DNA from: CAILLO01 sp964579735
GTDB lineage: Bacteria; Bacillota; Clostridia; Saccharofermentanales; UBA5734
Direction: 5' to 3'
Length of the DNA: 26,916 nt
Assembly: GCA_964579735.1 (NCBI GenBank)
Contig: CAZOHH010000033.1
Location: 1 to 26,916, forward strand
Part shown: one piece after another, positions 8,001-15,009 of the stretch
Layout: every line of letters begins with the position of its first letter
Position numbering within the stretch: the stretch's first letter is position 1
Program-made: the position numbers and the translations under genes
Notes under the pieces: model-generated
Told to the model about the DNA's origin: nothing
Database searches by the model: none
Seen by the model: the letters and a program-made list of their open reading frames with translations, nothing else

Positions 8001-8447
8001 GCCGCATTCCGCAATGGCATGCCGGAACGCATTCCCGTCGATGCCGCTTATTTCCACCTCGGTGTACCTCAGTTCAGTGCCGTCTGCGCGGCGATGGCAA
8101 CCAAGCCAGAGAAGGTGGAGGGAAAGGAAGTCCGATATTTCAAGCTGCGCCGGCTCGATCTGGGGTCTGTGGAACTGCCTCTCGCCATTTCCCATGTGCA
8201 GAGGAAGATGCGGCAGACCTGTGAGGAACTCTTCAGCGGACATTTCGACGTGAAGCCGCTGCGCACGGGAGCTTCGAAGTCCCCCTGCACCTGGTGCGAC
8301 TACCGGGGAGTCTGCCGAAGGGACGACGGCACCGACTGTTCCGAAGTCCAATCCTTGGGTGGGAAGAATGCGGGATCATCCAAAGAGAAGAAGGCCAGAT
8401 TCATCTCAGCGATCCAGGCTGAAACGGAAGGGCAGGACCCGTCATGA
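5070..8447 (+). CDS. addB: ATP-dependent helicase/nuclease AddAB, subunit AddB
   Basis: AddB is the second subunit of the AddAB complex, which resects double-strand breaks and loads RecA. The 1125-residue length is close to the family's usual size of about 1150. The N-terminus has the AddB P-loop, but as GGIGSGRTRR (residues 8-17), with Arg in place of the usual Lys. The iron-sulfur ligands are present: Cys782 in ASCPYSHF and Cys1073-x2-Cys1076-x5-Cys1082 near the end. Between them lies the RecB-family nuclease core GRVDRID and IIDYKSG (Asp952, Lys954), then a Gln/Tyr helix (DGLAYQLPAYL). AGAGGG precedes the ATG. The final ATGA is shared with the addA start, so the two subunits are translationally coupled. 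Confidence 0.93.
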   Translation: MGLRIVHGGIGSGRTRRCLEEIRESWDPSCPDRRALLVVPDPLKLDTEAFLLEATGRDGLMMAEVLSFQRLAERLMGEVGGLADHYADASGRSMCIHRVLKAKGQELTVFGPMADRPGFVPQIETVLSEFRRYGIRPTDLERSLEADPENRIPSSFRNKTRDLATILRDYEETLERLGLKDPSGDLDRLAEILRNVGAAAVWPYDRLAWLSNASVWIDGFGERRDFTPQESRVIEALVEVCREVTVTLCTDSVPADRGAVEDGPDALLIGRRTAFHLNQKLATRLQPGGIVALDAKGRGRHPELLHLRRSLEQGLSIPFTEQAGAVVVYHAFDAYEETSWVAGEIRRLVFREGFRFRDIAVAACAFDAYAPLLEAAFDAYGISGFMDREVKLSGTALPRFVLAFLAMSSSSWSLGSVMSCLRSGLADIAPDETDRFENYCLSRGISGKSRIFDDRRYGSDFDADPTAGLADEETVDAPLAAGAFALGIRNRSLKPLRDALDDVSGRKTCAERCAALESFLHGYDMHARVYRLARRLREKGTSDGAMRLVKSWNALGTVLRQMETVAGEESIPLEDFSALLSAGIDACKAGTIPASPDAVLAGPPDRVIARRPSVLFVLGTSSDALPMKGVAEGLLNAADRERLFEKGGLALPSGVADKPFEDAFREYSLLSLPTELLYVGYAETDRKGSNVEPSATLGRIRSLLPNCRTLEIGPLSSALADDSRLLIPSRVETGDTTSSSRSLQMTGTGLLRVVRIQTELVAGVFGLDKGMSVSQLETYASCPYSHFCKYILKLKPREVWKPEAANIGSLAHGVVEMAMAALREDMESALREGRDPDGVLQAFIASDLERRAEDLIRATAVRDRLGLFLDEGFRTSAGRKVRRTAAESLRAAAKQLLVDELRPAYLEWGFGSDSGNPLVVQLGNGTRISFRGRVDRIDVTRKDGTERYRIIDYKSGNKDIDFDALFDGLAYQLPAYLAAFRNGMPERIPVDAAYFHLGVPQFSAVCAAMATKPEKVEGKEVRYFKLRRLDLGSVELPLAISHVQRKMRQTCEELFSGHFDVKPLRTGASKSPCTWCDYRGVCRRDDGTDCSEVQSLGGKNAGSSKEKKARFISAIQAETEGQDPS

Positions 8448-11400
8448 CGTCTTCAAAGGATATCCGCCCGACTCCGCAGCAGGAGGCGCTGCTTCGCGCG
8501 GAAGTGTCGAATATCCTGGTTTCGGCGGCGGCCGGTTCCGGCAAGACGCAGGTGATGACCGACCGGATCGTGAAGCGAATCGTCGAAGGCGAAATCGATG
8601 TCGGCGACGTGCTCGTGATGACCTTCACCGAAGCCGCCGCGGCGAACATGAGACGGAAGATCGTCGAAAAGCTCCGTGCGGCCGCGGATGCGGCACCGCG
8701 CGAAAAGGCGCGCCGTCTGCGACGCCAGGCCGCACTGCTTCCCCATGCCTCCATCTCCACGATCCATGGCTTCTGCCTCGACGTCCTCCGCAACGCCACG
8801 TACCAGGCTGTCGACTCCGTCGGGAAGCCCCTGCTCGAGCCCGGCTTCCGCGTGGCCGACGCAGGAGAAGCGGAGATGCTTCGGCTGGAGGCGCTGGACC
8901 GCGTCCTTTCCGCTCGCTACATCGCATCGGAATCGCCCATCGAGTCCACGGTCGTGGAAGATTCCGATCCGTTTCTGCAACTGGTCGATGCCTATGGCGA
9001 CCACCGCGGGGATGAACCTGTCCGGAGTCTCGTCCTCGGCCTGCACGGCTTTCTCCGCAGCATGCCGGATTATCGAGGGTGGGTCGTTCGCGAAATCGAA
9101 GTTCTGCGGTGCGCCGTTGCCGACTTCGGTGCCTCGGAGCACGCCCGGGTCCTGCTCGTTCAGCTGAAAGCACTTCTCGACCGAGCTGCCGAGGCCTTTC
9201 CTGACCTTTATGCCGCTCTGGGGTCGAACGTGACCTTCGTGGCGGACCCGAAGAAGGACTGGGCGTGGAACGACAGCCTCCACAGGACGATGGAGATATT
9301 GGAGGAAATCCGGACACTCCTCGACGGGGACGGCCTTGATGCGGAAGCTGCGGACCCCGGTCTCTGGGATCAGGTCTACGAAGCCGGTCGACGGATTCCG
9401 CTCACGAGTCTTCCAAGACGGTCGAAGACCGCGCCAGAGGAGAGACTCGCCTTTCTCGATGCTTTCGTCGAGCGTGTCGCCGAACCCGTGCACTTCCTGA
9501 ACGGTGCGTTGGGGTCCTCGGCCAACCGGAAGAAGTTCACGGCGACGACTCGATACCTGTTCCACGCGACGGCAGCCGACATTGGTGCCGGAATGGCCTC
9601 TACCGTACCTCTTTGCGAAACGCTGTTCCATCTGGTCCTTCACCTCGACGATGAATATGCGGCCTTGAAGCGCGGTGCCGGCGTGGTCGACTTCAGCGAC
9701 TTCGAGCATCTCGCGCTTGCGGCTCTCGATCGGGAAGGTATAGGCGGCGCCTATCGCACCCGGTACAAAGAGATCTACATCGACGAATTCCAGGACACGA
9801 GCGGTATCCAGGACGCGCTCATTCAACGGCTTGCCCGCGGAAATCTGTTCCTCGTCGGCGATGTGAAGCAGAGCATATACCGATTCCGCCACGCACGTCC
9901 CGAGATCTTCCAGACGAAAGCGGAGGAATACCGCAAGGACGTCCCCGAAGGGGAGGAGGCGTCGGCGCTTCCGAATGGCGTGCTTCGAGAGCTGAATCGG
10001 AATTTCCGCAGCCTGCCGAACATCCTCTCCGCAACCAACCTCGTCTTCGAGCGCATCATGAGTCTTGCGGCCGGTGAAGTCGAATATGACGCGACGCAGG
10101 CGCTTGTCGCGCACCGCGATGCCGGGGAAGGCGGAGGCGCTCCGGTCGAGCTTGTACTCGTCGACCTCCGTCCATCGACCTCCGAAGCCGATGGACAAAT
10201 GGACTCTCTCTCCACAGACGCCGTTTCCGCGACCGACAGGGACGCCGATACCGACTCCGAACCAGACACGGACTTCGAAACCGGTCAGGATGGAAACTCG
10301 ATGCCGACGGTCGATGCCATGCTCCCCGAGGAGGTCGACAAGCAGACCTTGGAGGCGCTTTGGGTTGCCGGCCGCATCCGACTCCTTGCCGATGAGGCAA
10401 GGATGCAGGGAAAGCCGTCCCTCTTCGATGGAATCGCCGTTCTGTCCCGCACGCGCGCGGTCGCGACCCTTCTAGGACATGTCCTCGCACAGCAGGGGAT
10501 TCCGGTCGAAGAGGACCCTTCGGGGGAATTCCTGGCGAGTTTGGAACTGCGCACGATGGAGGCGTTGATCCACCTTCTCGACAACCCCCGGCAGGATATT
10601 CCTCTCGCGGCCGTGATGGAATCATCGCTCTACCCGGACGCCTTCTCCGAGGAGGAGATGCTCGCGATACGGGTCCATGGAAACACCAAGGGCGTTCGCT
10701 TCGCGTACTTCCACGAAGCTCTCGAATCCTACCCTGAACGAGGTGCCTCGCTGGAATTGCGCGGAAAAACCGCACGCTTCCGCGATTGGATCGCGGAGCT
10801 GCGAGAACGGGCGACCCACAGTGGACTCGATGCCCTGATCGGCCACGTCTATCTCTCCACGAACTATCTTGAAAGAGTCGCACGCCTGCCCGACGGAACC
10901 ACTCGCGTAGCGGATCTGCGAACCTTCCACGAATGGGCGCGATCCTTCGAATCGACTCGGATGCGCGGACTCTACGGCTTTGCACGCTATATCGAACAGA
11001 TGAGAGAACAAGGTGGAACCGAAGTCGTGCGTGGCGCAAGACCCGGTGGACGTGATGCCGTGCACGTTCTCACCATGCACCGAAGCAAGGGTCTGGAGTA
11101 TCCCGTCGTCTTCCTCGTCGGGCTTGGCCGGTTCTTCAATCTGAGCGAGACCAAGGACCGCGTGCTCGTCTCCGAAGCGCTCGGCATCGGTCCCGACGTC
11201 GTGGACCGTTCCCTGCATTCGGTCTACCCATCGCATCTCAAGATCGCCCTTTGGGAGAAGTCACGCCGTGCGATGCTCGCCGAGGAGATGCGCCTCCTCT
11301 ATGTCGCGATGACCCGAGCGGAGGACCGTCTCTTCCTCGTCGCAAGCACACAGTCGAAATCGGACGGACCCAATGAGCGTTTCGCTCGAATCGTGAACGA

Positions 11401-12544
11401 CGCCTTCGAAACGCCGGACGGTACGATTCCCCCCTTCCGGGTGCTGTCGGCGAAGTGCATGTTCGAATGGCTGCTGATGGCTTTTTCAACGGTACGGCCC
11501 AACGACATCGCTCGGTTGGTCGGCATGGAGGATTCGATTGCCGACGAAGCCCGCAGGACGGACGGAGAGGCACGCGGCGTGTGGATTCCTCGACGCGTTA
11601 CGCCTGCAGATGTGGAGTACCTGTTGCAGTCCTCCACCACCCAGGACGCCAGCCCGGAATCCCAGGCTGCTCCGGATGCTTCGGCCACTCGAAAGCATTG
11701 GGGTGGACCCGAAGCGGAAGCTTCTTCCATTTTGGGTCCATATCGCTTCGAAGGCTCCACCAGGGCACCCTCGAAGATTTCCGTCAGCGAATTGAAGAGG
11801 CGAAGGGCGTCACAACCTGAAGACGACGGGGTGGAAAGCCTCTTGCCGCACCCCAGGGAAGGCGAAGGTGCGGATGTGGAAGGTCGACGCCTCTGCGTTC
11901 GTTTCGGTGCCTTGAAAAGCGTGGACCTGGAAATGAAGGACCTGCCTCTTCCTTCTACCGCTTCCGATGGCTCTCCGGAACGCAGGCTCCCGCCCAATGA
12001 AGTGGGAACGGCAGTCCACTCGGTTCTTCGGTATCTGGACTTGAAAGCGGCTGCGTCCGAGGGTACGGAGGAGGAGATCCTTCGCCAGATGGAACGCATG
12101 GTCGAGCATCGCATGCTCTCCCTCGAGGAGGTGGAGGCTTCCCGTTCATCCGCTGGACCGGTATCGGCGTTCGTTACGAGTGGTCTGGTTCGTCGTATCC
12201 TTGCCGCTGGGGACCGCGTCTACCGTGAGATCCCATTCACGCTATCGATACCCTGCGCGGTTCTCTATGCGGAGGTAGCGGACGCAGGTTCGTTCGCTCC
12301 AGGGGATCGGGTGATGGTCCAGGGGATCGTGGACCTCTGGTTCGTCGAAAACGGTTACGGAGTCCTCGTCGATTACAAGACGGACCGCATCGAAGGCGAC
12401 GAAGAGACCGTCGCTGCCGAACTGCGCCGTCGATACGCCTCCCAACTCGATTACTATGCCAAGGCCGTCGAAGCGGCCTCAGGAATCAGGATCGGCGAGC
12501 GCGTGCTTTGGATGGTGAGGCAGGGAAGAGCGTTCCGGGTCTAG
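8444..12544 (+). CDS. addA: ATP-dependent helicase/nuclease AddAB, subunit AddA
   Basis: AddA is the UvrD-type helicase and second nuclease of AddAB. Helicase motifs run in order: Q-motif-like PTPQQEALL (9-17), Walker A AAAGSGKT (28-35), Walker B IDEFQD (446-451), LVGDVKQSIYRFR, TMHRSKGLEYPVVFL and YVAMTRAEDRL. The C-terminal RecB nuclease has His1192, Asp1297, Asp1310 and Lys1312 (VDYKTDR). At 1366 residues it is longer than the roughly 1230 of the Bacillus protein. The excess includes an Asp/Ser/Thr-rich insert around residues 579-623 and low-complexity stretches around 1060-1146. It starts inside the addB stop and ends on a CTAG that also holds the stop of the opposite-strand esterase remnant. 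Confidence 0.95.
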   Translation: MTSSKDIRPTPQQEALLRAEVSNILVSAAAGSGKTQVMTDRIVKRIVEGEIDVGDVLVMTFTEAAAANMRRKIVEKLRAAADAAPREKARRLRRQAALLPHASISTIHGFCLDVLRNATYQAVDSVGKPLLEPGFRVADAGEAEMLRLEALDRVLSARYIASESPIESTVVEDSDPFLQLVDAYGDHRGDEPVRSLVLGLHGFLRSMPDYRGWVVREIEVLRCAVADFGASEHARVLLVQLKALLDRAAEAFPDLYAALGSNVTFVADPKKDWAWNDSLHRTMEILEEIRTLLDGDGLDAEAADPGLWDQVYEAGRRIPLTSLPRRSKTAPEERLAFLDAFVERVAEPVHFLNGALGSSANRKKFTATTRYLFHATAADIGAGMASTVPLCETLFHLVLHLDDEYAALKRGAGVVDFSDFEHLALAALDREGIGGAYRTRYKEIYIDEFQDTSGIQDALIQRLARGNLFLVGDVKQSIYRFRHARPEIFQTKAEEYRKDVPEGEEASALPNGVLRELNRNFRSLPNILSATNLVFERIMSLAAGEVEYDATQALVAHRDAGEGGGAPVELVLVDLRPSTSEADGQMDSLSTDAVSATDRDADTDSEPDTDFETGQDGNSMPTVDAMLPEEVDKQTLEALWVAGRIRLLADEARMQGKPSLFDGIAVLSRTRAVATLLGHVLAQQGIPVEEDPSGEFLASLELRTMEALIHLLDNPRQDIPLAAVMESSLYPDAFSEEEMLAIRVHGNTKGVRFAYFHEALESYPERGASLELRGKTARFRDWIAELRERATHSGLDALIGHVYLSTNYLERVARLPDGTTRVADLRTFHEWARSFESTRMRGLYGFARYIEQMREQGGTEVVRGARPGGRDAVHVLTMHRSKGLEYPVVFLVGLGRFFNLSETKDRVLVSEALGIGPDVVDRSLHSVYPSHLKIALWEKSRRAMLAEEMRLLYVAMTRAEDRLFLVASTQSKSDGPNERFARIVNDAFETPDGTIPPFRVLSAKCMFEWLLMAFSTVRPNDIARLVGMEDSIADEARRTDGEARGVWIPRRVTPADVEYLLQSSTTQDASPESQAAPDASATRKHWGGPEAEASSILGPYRFEGSTRAPSKISVSELKRRRASQPEDDGVESLLPHPREGEGADVEGRRLCVRFGALKSVDLEMKDLPLPSTASDGSPERRLPPNEVGTAVHSVLRYLDLKAAASEGTEEEILRQMERMVEHRMLSLEEVEASRSSAGPVSAFVTSGLVRRILAAGDRVYREIPFTLSIPCAVLYAEVADAGSFAPGDRVMVQGIVDLWFVENGYGVLVDYKTDRIEGDEETVAAELRRRYASQLDYYAKAVEAASGIRIGERVLWMVRQGRAFRV

Positions 12545-12776
12545 CCTTCCTCATTGGGAATCGGAAGATTCTCGACCACGTACTTGATCCAACGGTCCCA
12601 GAAGCCCCACTCGTGCGTGCCGGGCTCCTCCTGGTACTCGTGGTCGACGCCGAGCGATTCGAGTTCCCGCGGAAGTTCTGGTTGTTGGAATAGAGAAAAT
12701 CCTCGGTCCCGCAGACAAGGAACAGCTTCGGCAGATCCGCCTTTTCGGAGACCATCGAGAAGTGCGTCCAGAGCCA
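12541..12776 (-). pseudogene. Remnant of an esterase (alpha/beta hydrolase, tributyrin-esterase type), frameshifted
   Basis: Only the C-terminal third of an esterase can be read. In one minus-strand frame LPKLFLVCGTEDFLYSNNQ is the acid-residue region of the family (Asp in GTEDF); at about 12669-12672 the frame must shift, and it then continues as RELESLGVDHEYQEE, then GTHEWGFWDRWIKYV, with the catalytic His in THEW. The shift fits two extra bases (CGCGG) or loss of one. An in-frame TAA at 12777-12779 and the mnmM promoter replace the upstream part, so the nucleophile Ser domain is gone. It converges on addA, and the two stop codons share CTAG at 12541-12544. A sequencing error could explain the shift but not the missing two thirds. 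Confidence 0.75.
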
Positions 12777-12792
12777 TTATCCGGGACCTGCG

Positions 12793-12841
12793 TGGTATAA
12801 TCAAGCCGGTTTCCGCTCCCCTCTGTCAAAGGGAGAGCCGG
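12793..12841 (+). promoter_or_regulatory. Promoter of mnmM, with a leader inverted repeat
   Basis: TGGTATAAT (12793-12801) is a perfect extended -10 box. Just downstream, CCGG (12806-12809) and CTCCC (12816-12820) can pair with GGGAG (12831-12835) and CCGG (12838-12841), a weak two-part hairpin in the leader. The promoter lies directly at the truncated edge of the esterase remnant. Confidence 0.6.
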
Positions 12842-12855
12842 AAGAAGGGAATCCC

Positions 12856-13560
12856 ATGGAACATGCCCAGTCGGACGAACCATACGTCCCTATCGTCCCG
12901 GTCGTTCGAAATGCGCTCGCGCTTTCCCATGATTATATTCGCAAGGTGGTCCGTCCGGGGGACCTCGTCGTCGACGCAACGGCCGGCAATGGCCATGACA
13001 CGCTTTTCCTTGCTGGACTCGTCGGCCCCGAGGGACTCGTGCTTGCCTTCGATGTGCAGCAGGAAGCCGTTCGGCGTACCGTCGAGCGTCTCGAAGCCGC
13101 AGGGATGGGAGCTCGTTGCCGCGTTTTCGCCGAAGGCCACCAGCACCTCGGGAAGAGGGTGCATGAAGTCGGCCTGACTTGTCGAGCCTCCGCCGTGATG
13201 TTCAATCTCGGATACCTTCCCGGCGCGGACCATTCTTCGGGCACCCGTGCGACGACGACTCTCCCTGCGCTGGGACAGGCAATGGCCTGTCTTCGGACCG
13301 GCGGAATCGTGACGGTCGGAATCTATTATGGCGGCGATAGTGGATTCGAAGAAAAGGAAGCCGTGCTCGCGTTCGTAGAAAGCATCGACGTCCACGAATT
13401 CGTCGTCCAGAAGATCGAGATGGTCAACAGCAAGAGCTGTCCGCCGATCTTCCTCTGCATCGAGAAGCTGGTGCCTGGAAAGCGCAGGGACCGTTATACC
13501 GATATGCCTGTATCTGGAACATCGACCGATTCGGGGGAGCGGGCCTCGACCAACGGATAG
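12856..13560 (+). CDS. mnmM: tRNA (mnm5s2U34)-methyltransferase MnmM (YtqB family)
   Basis: This 234-residue protein is a class I SAM methyltransferase of the YtqB family, often labelled rRNA methylase. The Bacillus member is now known as MnmM, which methylates the 5-aminomethyl group of wobble uridine 34 in certain tRNAs. The SAM motif I is VVDATAGNGHDT (38-49), followed by AFDVQQEAV, the family signature FNLGYLPGADHSS and the KIEMVNSKSCPPIFLCIEK end. The family usually stops near residue 210; here a 20-residue low-complexity tail (RYTDMPVSGTSTDSG and on) follows. That tail is encoded in the 67-base stretch that overlaps the convergent EamA gene. A modest AGAAGGGA ribosome site precedes the ATG. 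Confidence 0.88.
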   Translation: MEHAQSDEPYVPIVPVVRNALALSHDYIRKVVRPGDLVVDATAGNGHDTLFLAGLVGPEGLVLAFDVQQEAVRRTVERLEAAGMGARCRVFAEGHQHLGKRVHEVGLTCRASAVMFNLGYLPGADHSSGTRATTTLPALGQAMACLRTGGIVTVGIYYGGDSGFEEKEAVLAFVESIDVHEFVVQKIEMVNSKSCPPIFLCIEKLVPGKRRDRYTDMPVSGTSTDSGERASTNG

Positions 13561-14435
13561 TTCCGTCGAAGGATCCCGTCCCGCAGCAGACACCAGGCCG
13601 TCACGGTGACGAGGATGACCCCGCCGCCCGCGATCGCGCTGGTCGAGGGTGCTTCGCCGCGGACAAGGAAGACCCACAGCGGATTCAGCAATGGCTCTAG
13701 GATCGGAACGAGAATGAGCTCGAGGGCCGTCAGGTGCTTCACTGCGTAGGAAAAGAGCAGGTAGGCCACTCCGATCTGGAACACGCCGAGGAGCATCAGG
13801 GGGAGCAGGTCACTCCAGCGGAATGTCTCGCCGAAGAGGCTCGGCAATGTCAGAAGAAAAACCAGCAGGTTGCCGGCCAGTATGACCGACAATGGGGAAC
13901 CCTTTCGTTGGCGCCTGATCAACAATGCCTGCATGCCGAAGGTGATTCCAGAGACAACGGCTAGCATATCCCCCAACGTAGCCTGCGGACCGGCGTTCAA
14001 GGACAGGCTTTCGGCGAAGAAGAGAGCCATTCCGGCCATGACGATCCCGACGACCGCAAGGTCGATCCGCAGTACTTTTTCACGATAGAGGATCCATCCG
14101 AGAAGAACGACCCATACCGGTGCCGTGTACTGCAGCAGAACGGCGTTCGCTGCCGTGGTGAGTCGCGTCGCGACGACGAAGAGAAGCATCGTCGTCGCAT
14201 TCGCGGCGGCAGCGGCCCAGAATCCAAGCCCGCCGCGGAAGTCGGGACGACCGCGGACGATGGCGACGAGGAACATCGCGGCGATCAAGCTGCGACTTCC
14301 GGCGGTCGCTACGGGGGAGAGGGAGACGGACTTGATCAACAGTCCCCCTGTGCTCCAGAGAAAGGCACAGGCGACGAGTGCGAGTAGGGGGAGGATCCGC
14401 GTCGCAACGTGCGATTTGGCGTCCAGATGCGGCAT
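13494..14435 (-). CDS. EamA/DMT family transporter
   Basis: This 313-residue protein is a ten-helix drug/metabolite transporter made of two EamA repeats. The first repeat begins at about residue 14 with ALVACAFLWSTGGLLIKSV and includes the family-typical TAANAVLLQYTAPVWVVLLG; the second begins near residue 153 (GDMLAVVSGITFGMQALLI) and ends with ELILVPILEPLLNPLWVFL, the usual EamA repeat end. Members export or import amino acids, metabolites or drugs; substrate cannot be read from sequence. Its GGGAGGTG ribosome site lies about 13 bases from the ATG, longer than usual, but no better in-frame start is visible. Its 3' end overlaps mnmM tail to tail by 67 bases. Confidence 0.88.
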   Translation of the reverse strand: MPHLDAKSHVATRILPLLALVACAFLWSTGGLLIKSVSLSPVATAGSRSLIAAMFLVAIVRGRPDFRGGLGFWAAAAANATTMLLFVVATRLTTAANAVLLQYTAPVWVVLLGWILYREKVLRIDLAVVGIVMAGMALFFAESLSLNAGPQATLGDMLAVVSGITFGMQALLIRRQRKGSPLSVILAGNLLVFLLTLPSLFGETFRWSDLLPLMLLGVFQIGVAYLLFSYAVKHLTALELILVPILEPLLNPLWVFLVRGEAPSTSAIAGGGVILVTVTAWCLLRDGILRRNYPLVEARSPESVDVPDTGISV

Positions 14436-14483
14436 GACGTGCGATTCACCTCCCTATACGTTACAGCTTGAACGATTCGCTCC

Positions 14484-14526
14484 TGCTATGATAACCATAT
14501 TCCAACAAAGGAGGAAGTGCATCTTG
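14484..14526 (+). promoter_or_regulatory. Promoter, ribosome site and TTG start of the peroxidase gene
   Basis: TGCTATGAT (14484-14492) is an extended -10 box. AAAGGAGGAAG (about 14507-14517) is a strong ribosome site, and nine bases after its GGAGG comes TTG (14524-14526), the only codon at the right distance in the right frame. The first ATG in frame would cut off the start of the thioredoxin-fold first strand. Confidence 0.65.
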
Positions 14527-15000
14527 GCAAGTTTCCACGATTTCAGCATGAACGATCTACAAGGAACCGCGACTCCTCTTTCGAATTACAAGGGAAAACT
14601 GCTTCTCGTCGTCAATACCGCCAGTCGTTGCGGATTCACTCCACAGCTGGACGGGCTTCAGGCGCTTCACGTCGAATTCAAGGAACGTGGCTTCTCCGTG
14701 CTCGGATTCCCTTCGAACGACTTCCTCGGGCAGGAGCCGTTGGAAGGCGTCGGCATAGAGGAGTTCTGTCGCCTTCGATATGGCGTCGACTTCCCTCTAT
14801 TCGAGAAGATCCATGTCCGCGGCCGAGGGAAGAACCCTCTCTACGAACATCTGACGTCGGATGGACCGGAGGAGACCCAGGGCCACGTGCGCTGGAACTT
14901 CACCAAGTTCCTCGTGGACCGCGAAGGTCGGATCGTCGCACGTTTCGCACCGAACGTGGAGCCGAATGCGATCCGTGAAGCCATAGCATCGAATCTGTAG
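14524..15000 (+). CDS. Glutathione peroxidase family protein (2-Cys, probably thioredoxin-dependent)
   Basis: This 158-residue protein is a Gpx-family thiol peroxidase that reduces hydrogen peroxide or lipid hydroperoxides. The peroxidatic residue is Cys36 in NTASRCGFTPQ (codon TGC, so not selenocysteine). Cys82 in EEFCRLRYGVDFPLF sits where the resolving Cys of thioredoxin-dependent Gpx enzymes lies. WNFTKFLVDREG supplies the Trp and Asn of the active-site tetrad. The usual NQF of the Gln loop reads FPSNDF (62-67), so the Gln is Asp and the loop Cys is Ser, a variation also found in some bacterial members. A TTG start is used. The tocopherol-cyclase-like gene follows after nine bases, so the two are probably co-transcribed. 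Confidence 0.88.
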   Translation: MASFHDFSMNDLQGTATPLSNYKGKLLLVVNTASRCGFTPQLDGLQALHVEFKERGFSVLGFPSNDFLGQEPLEGVGIEEFCRLRYGVDFPLFEKIHVRGRGKNPLYEHLTSDGPEETQGHVRWNFTKFLVDREGRIVARFAPNVEPNAIREAIASNL

Positions 15001-15009
15001 GTCAACGCG

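Noticed and set aside
8453..10198. 581-codon minus-strand open frame inside addA
   Set aside because: It lies wholly opposite the conserved AddA helicase motifs and shows no recognisable domain or start signal.
10180..10312. Tandem repeat or CRISPR-like structure
   Set aside because: The Asp/Ser/Thr-rich coding stretch is only low complexity; no spaced identical repeats occur here or elsewhere in the window.
14629..14637. Selenocysteine in the peroxidase active site
   Set aside because: The codon in NTASRCGF is TGC for Cys, not TGA, and no SECIS-like element was needed or seen.
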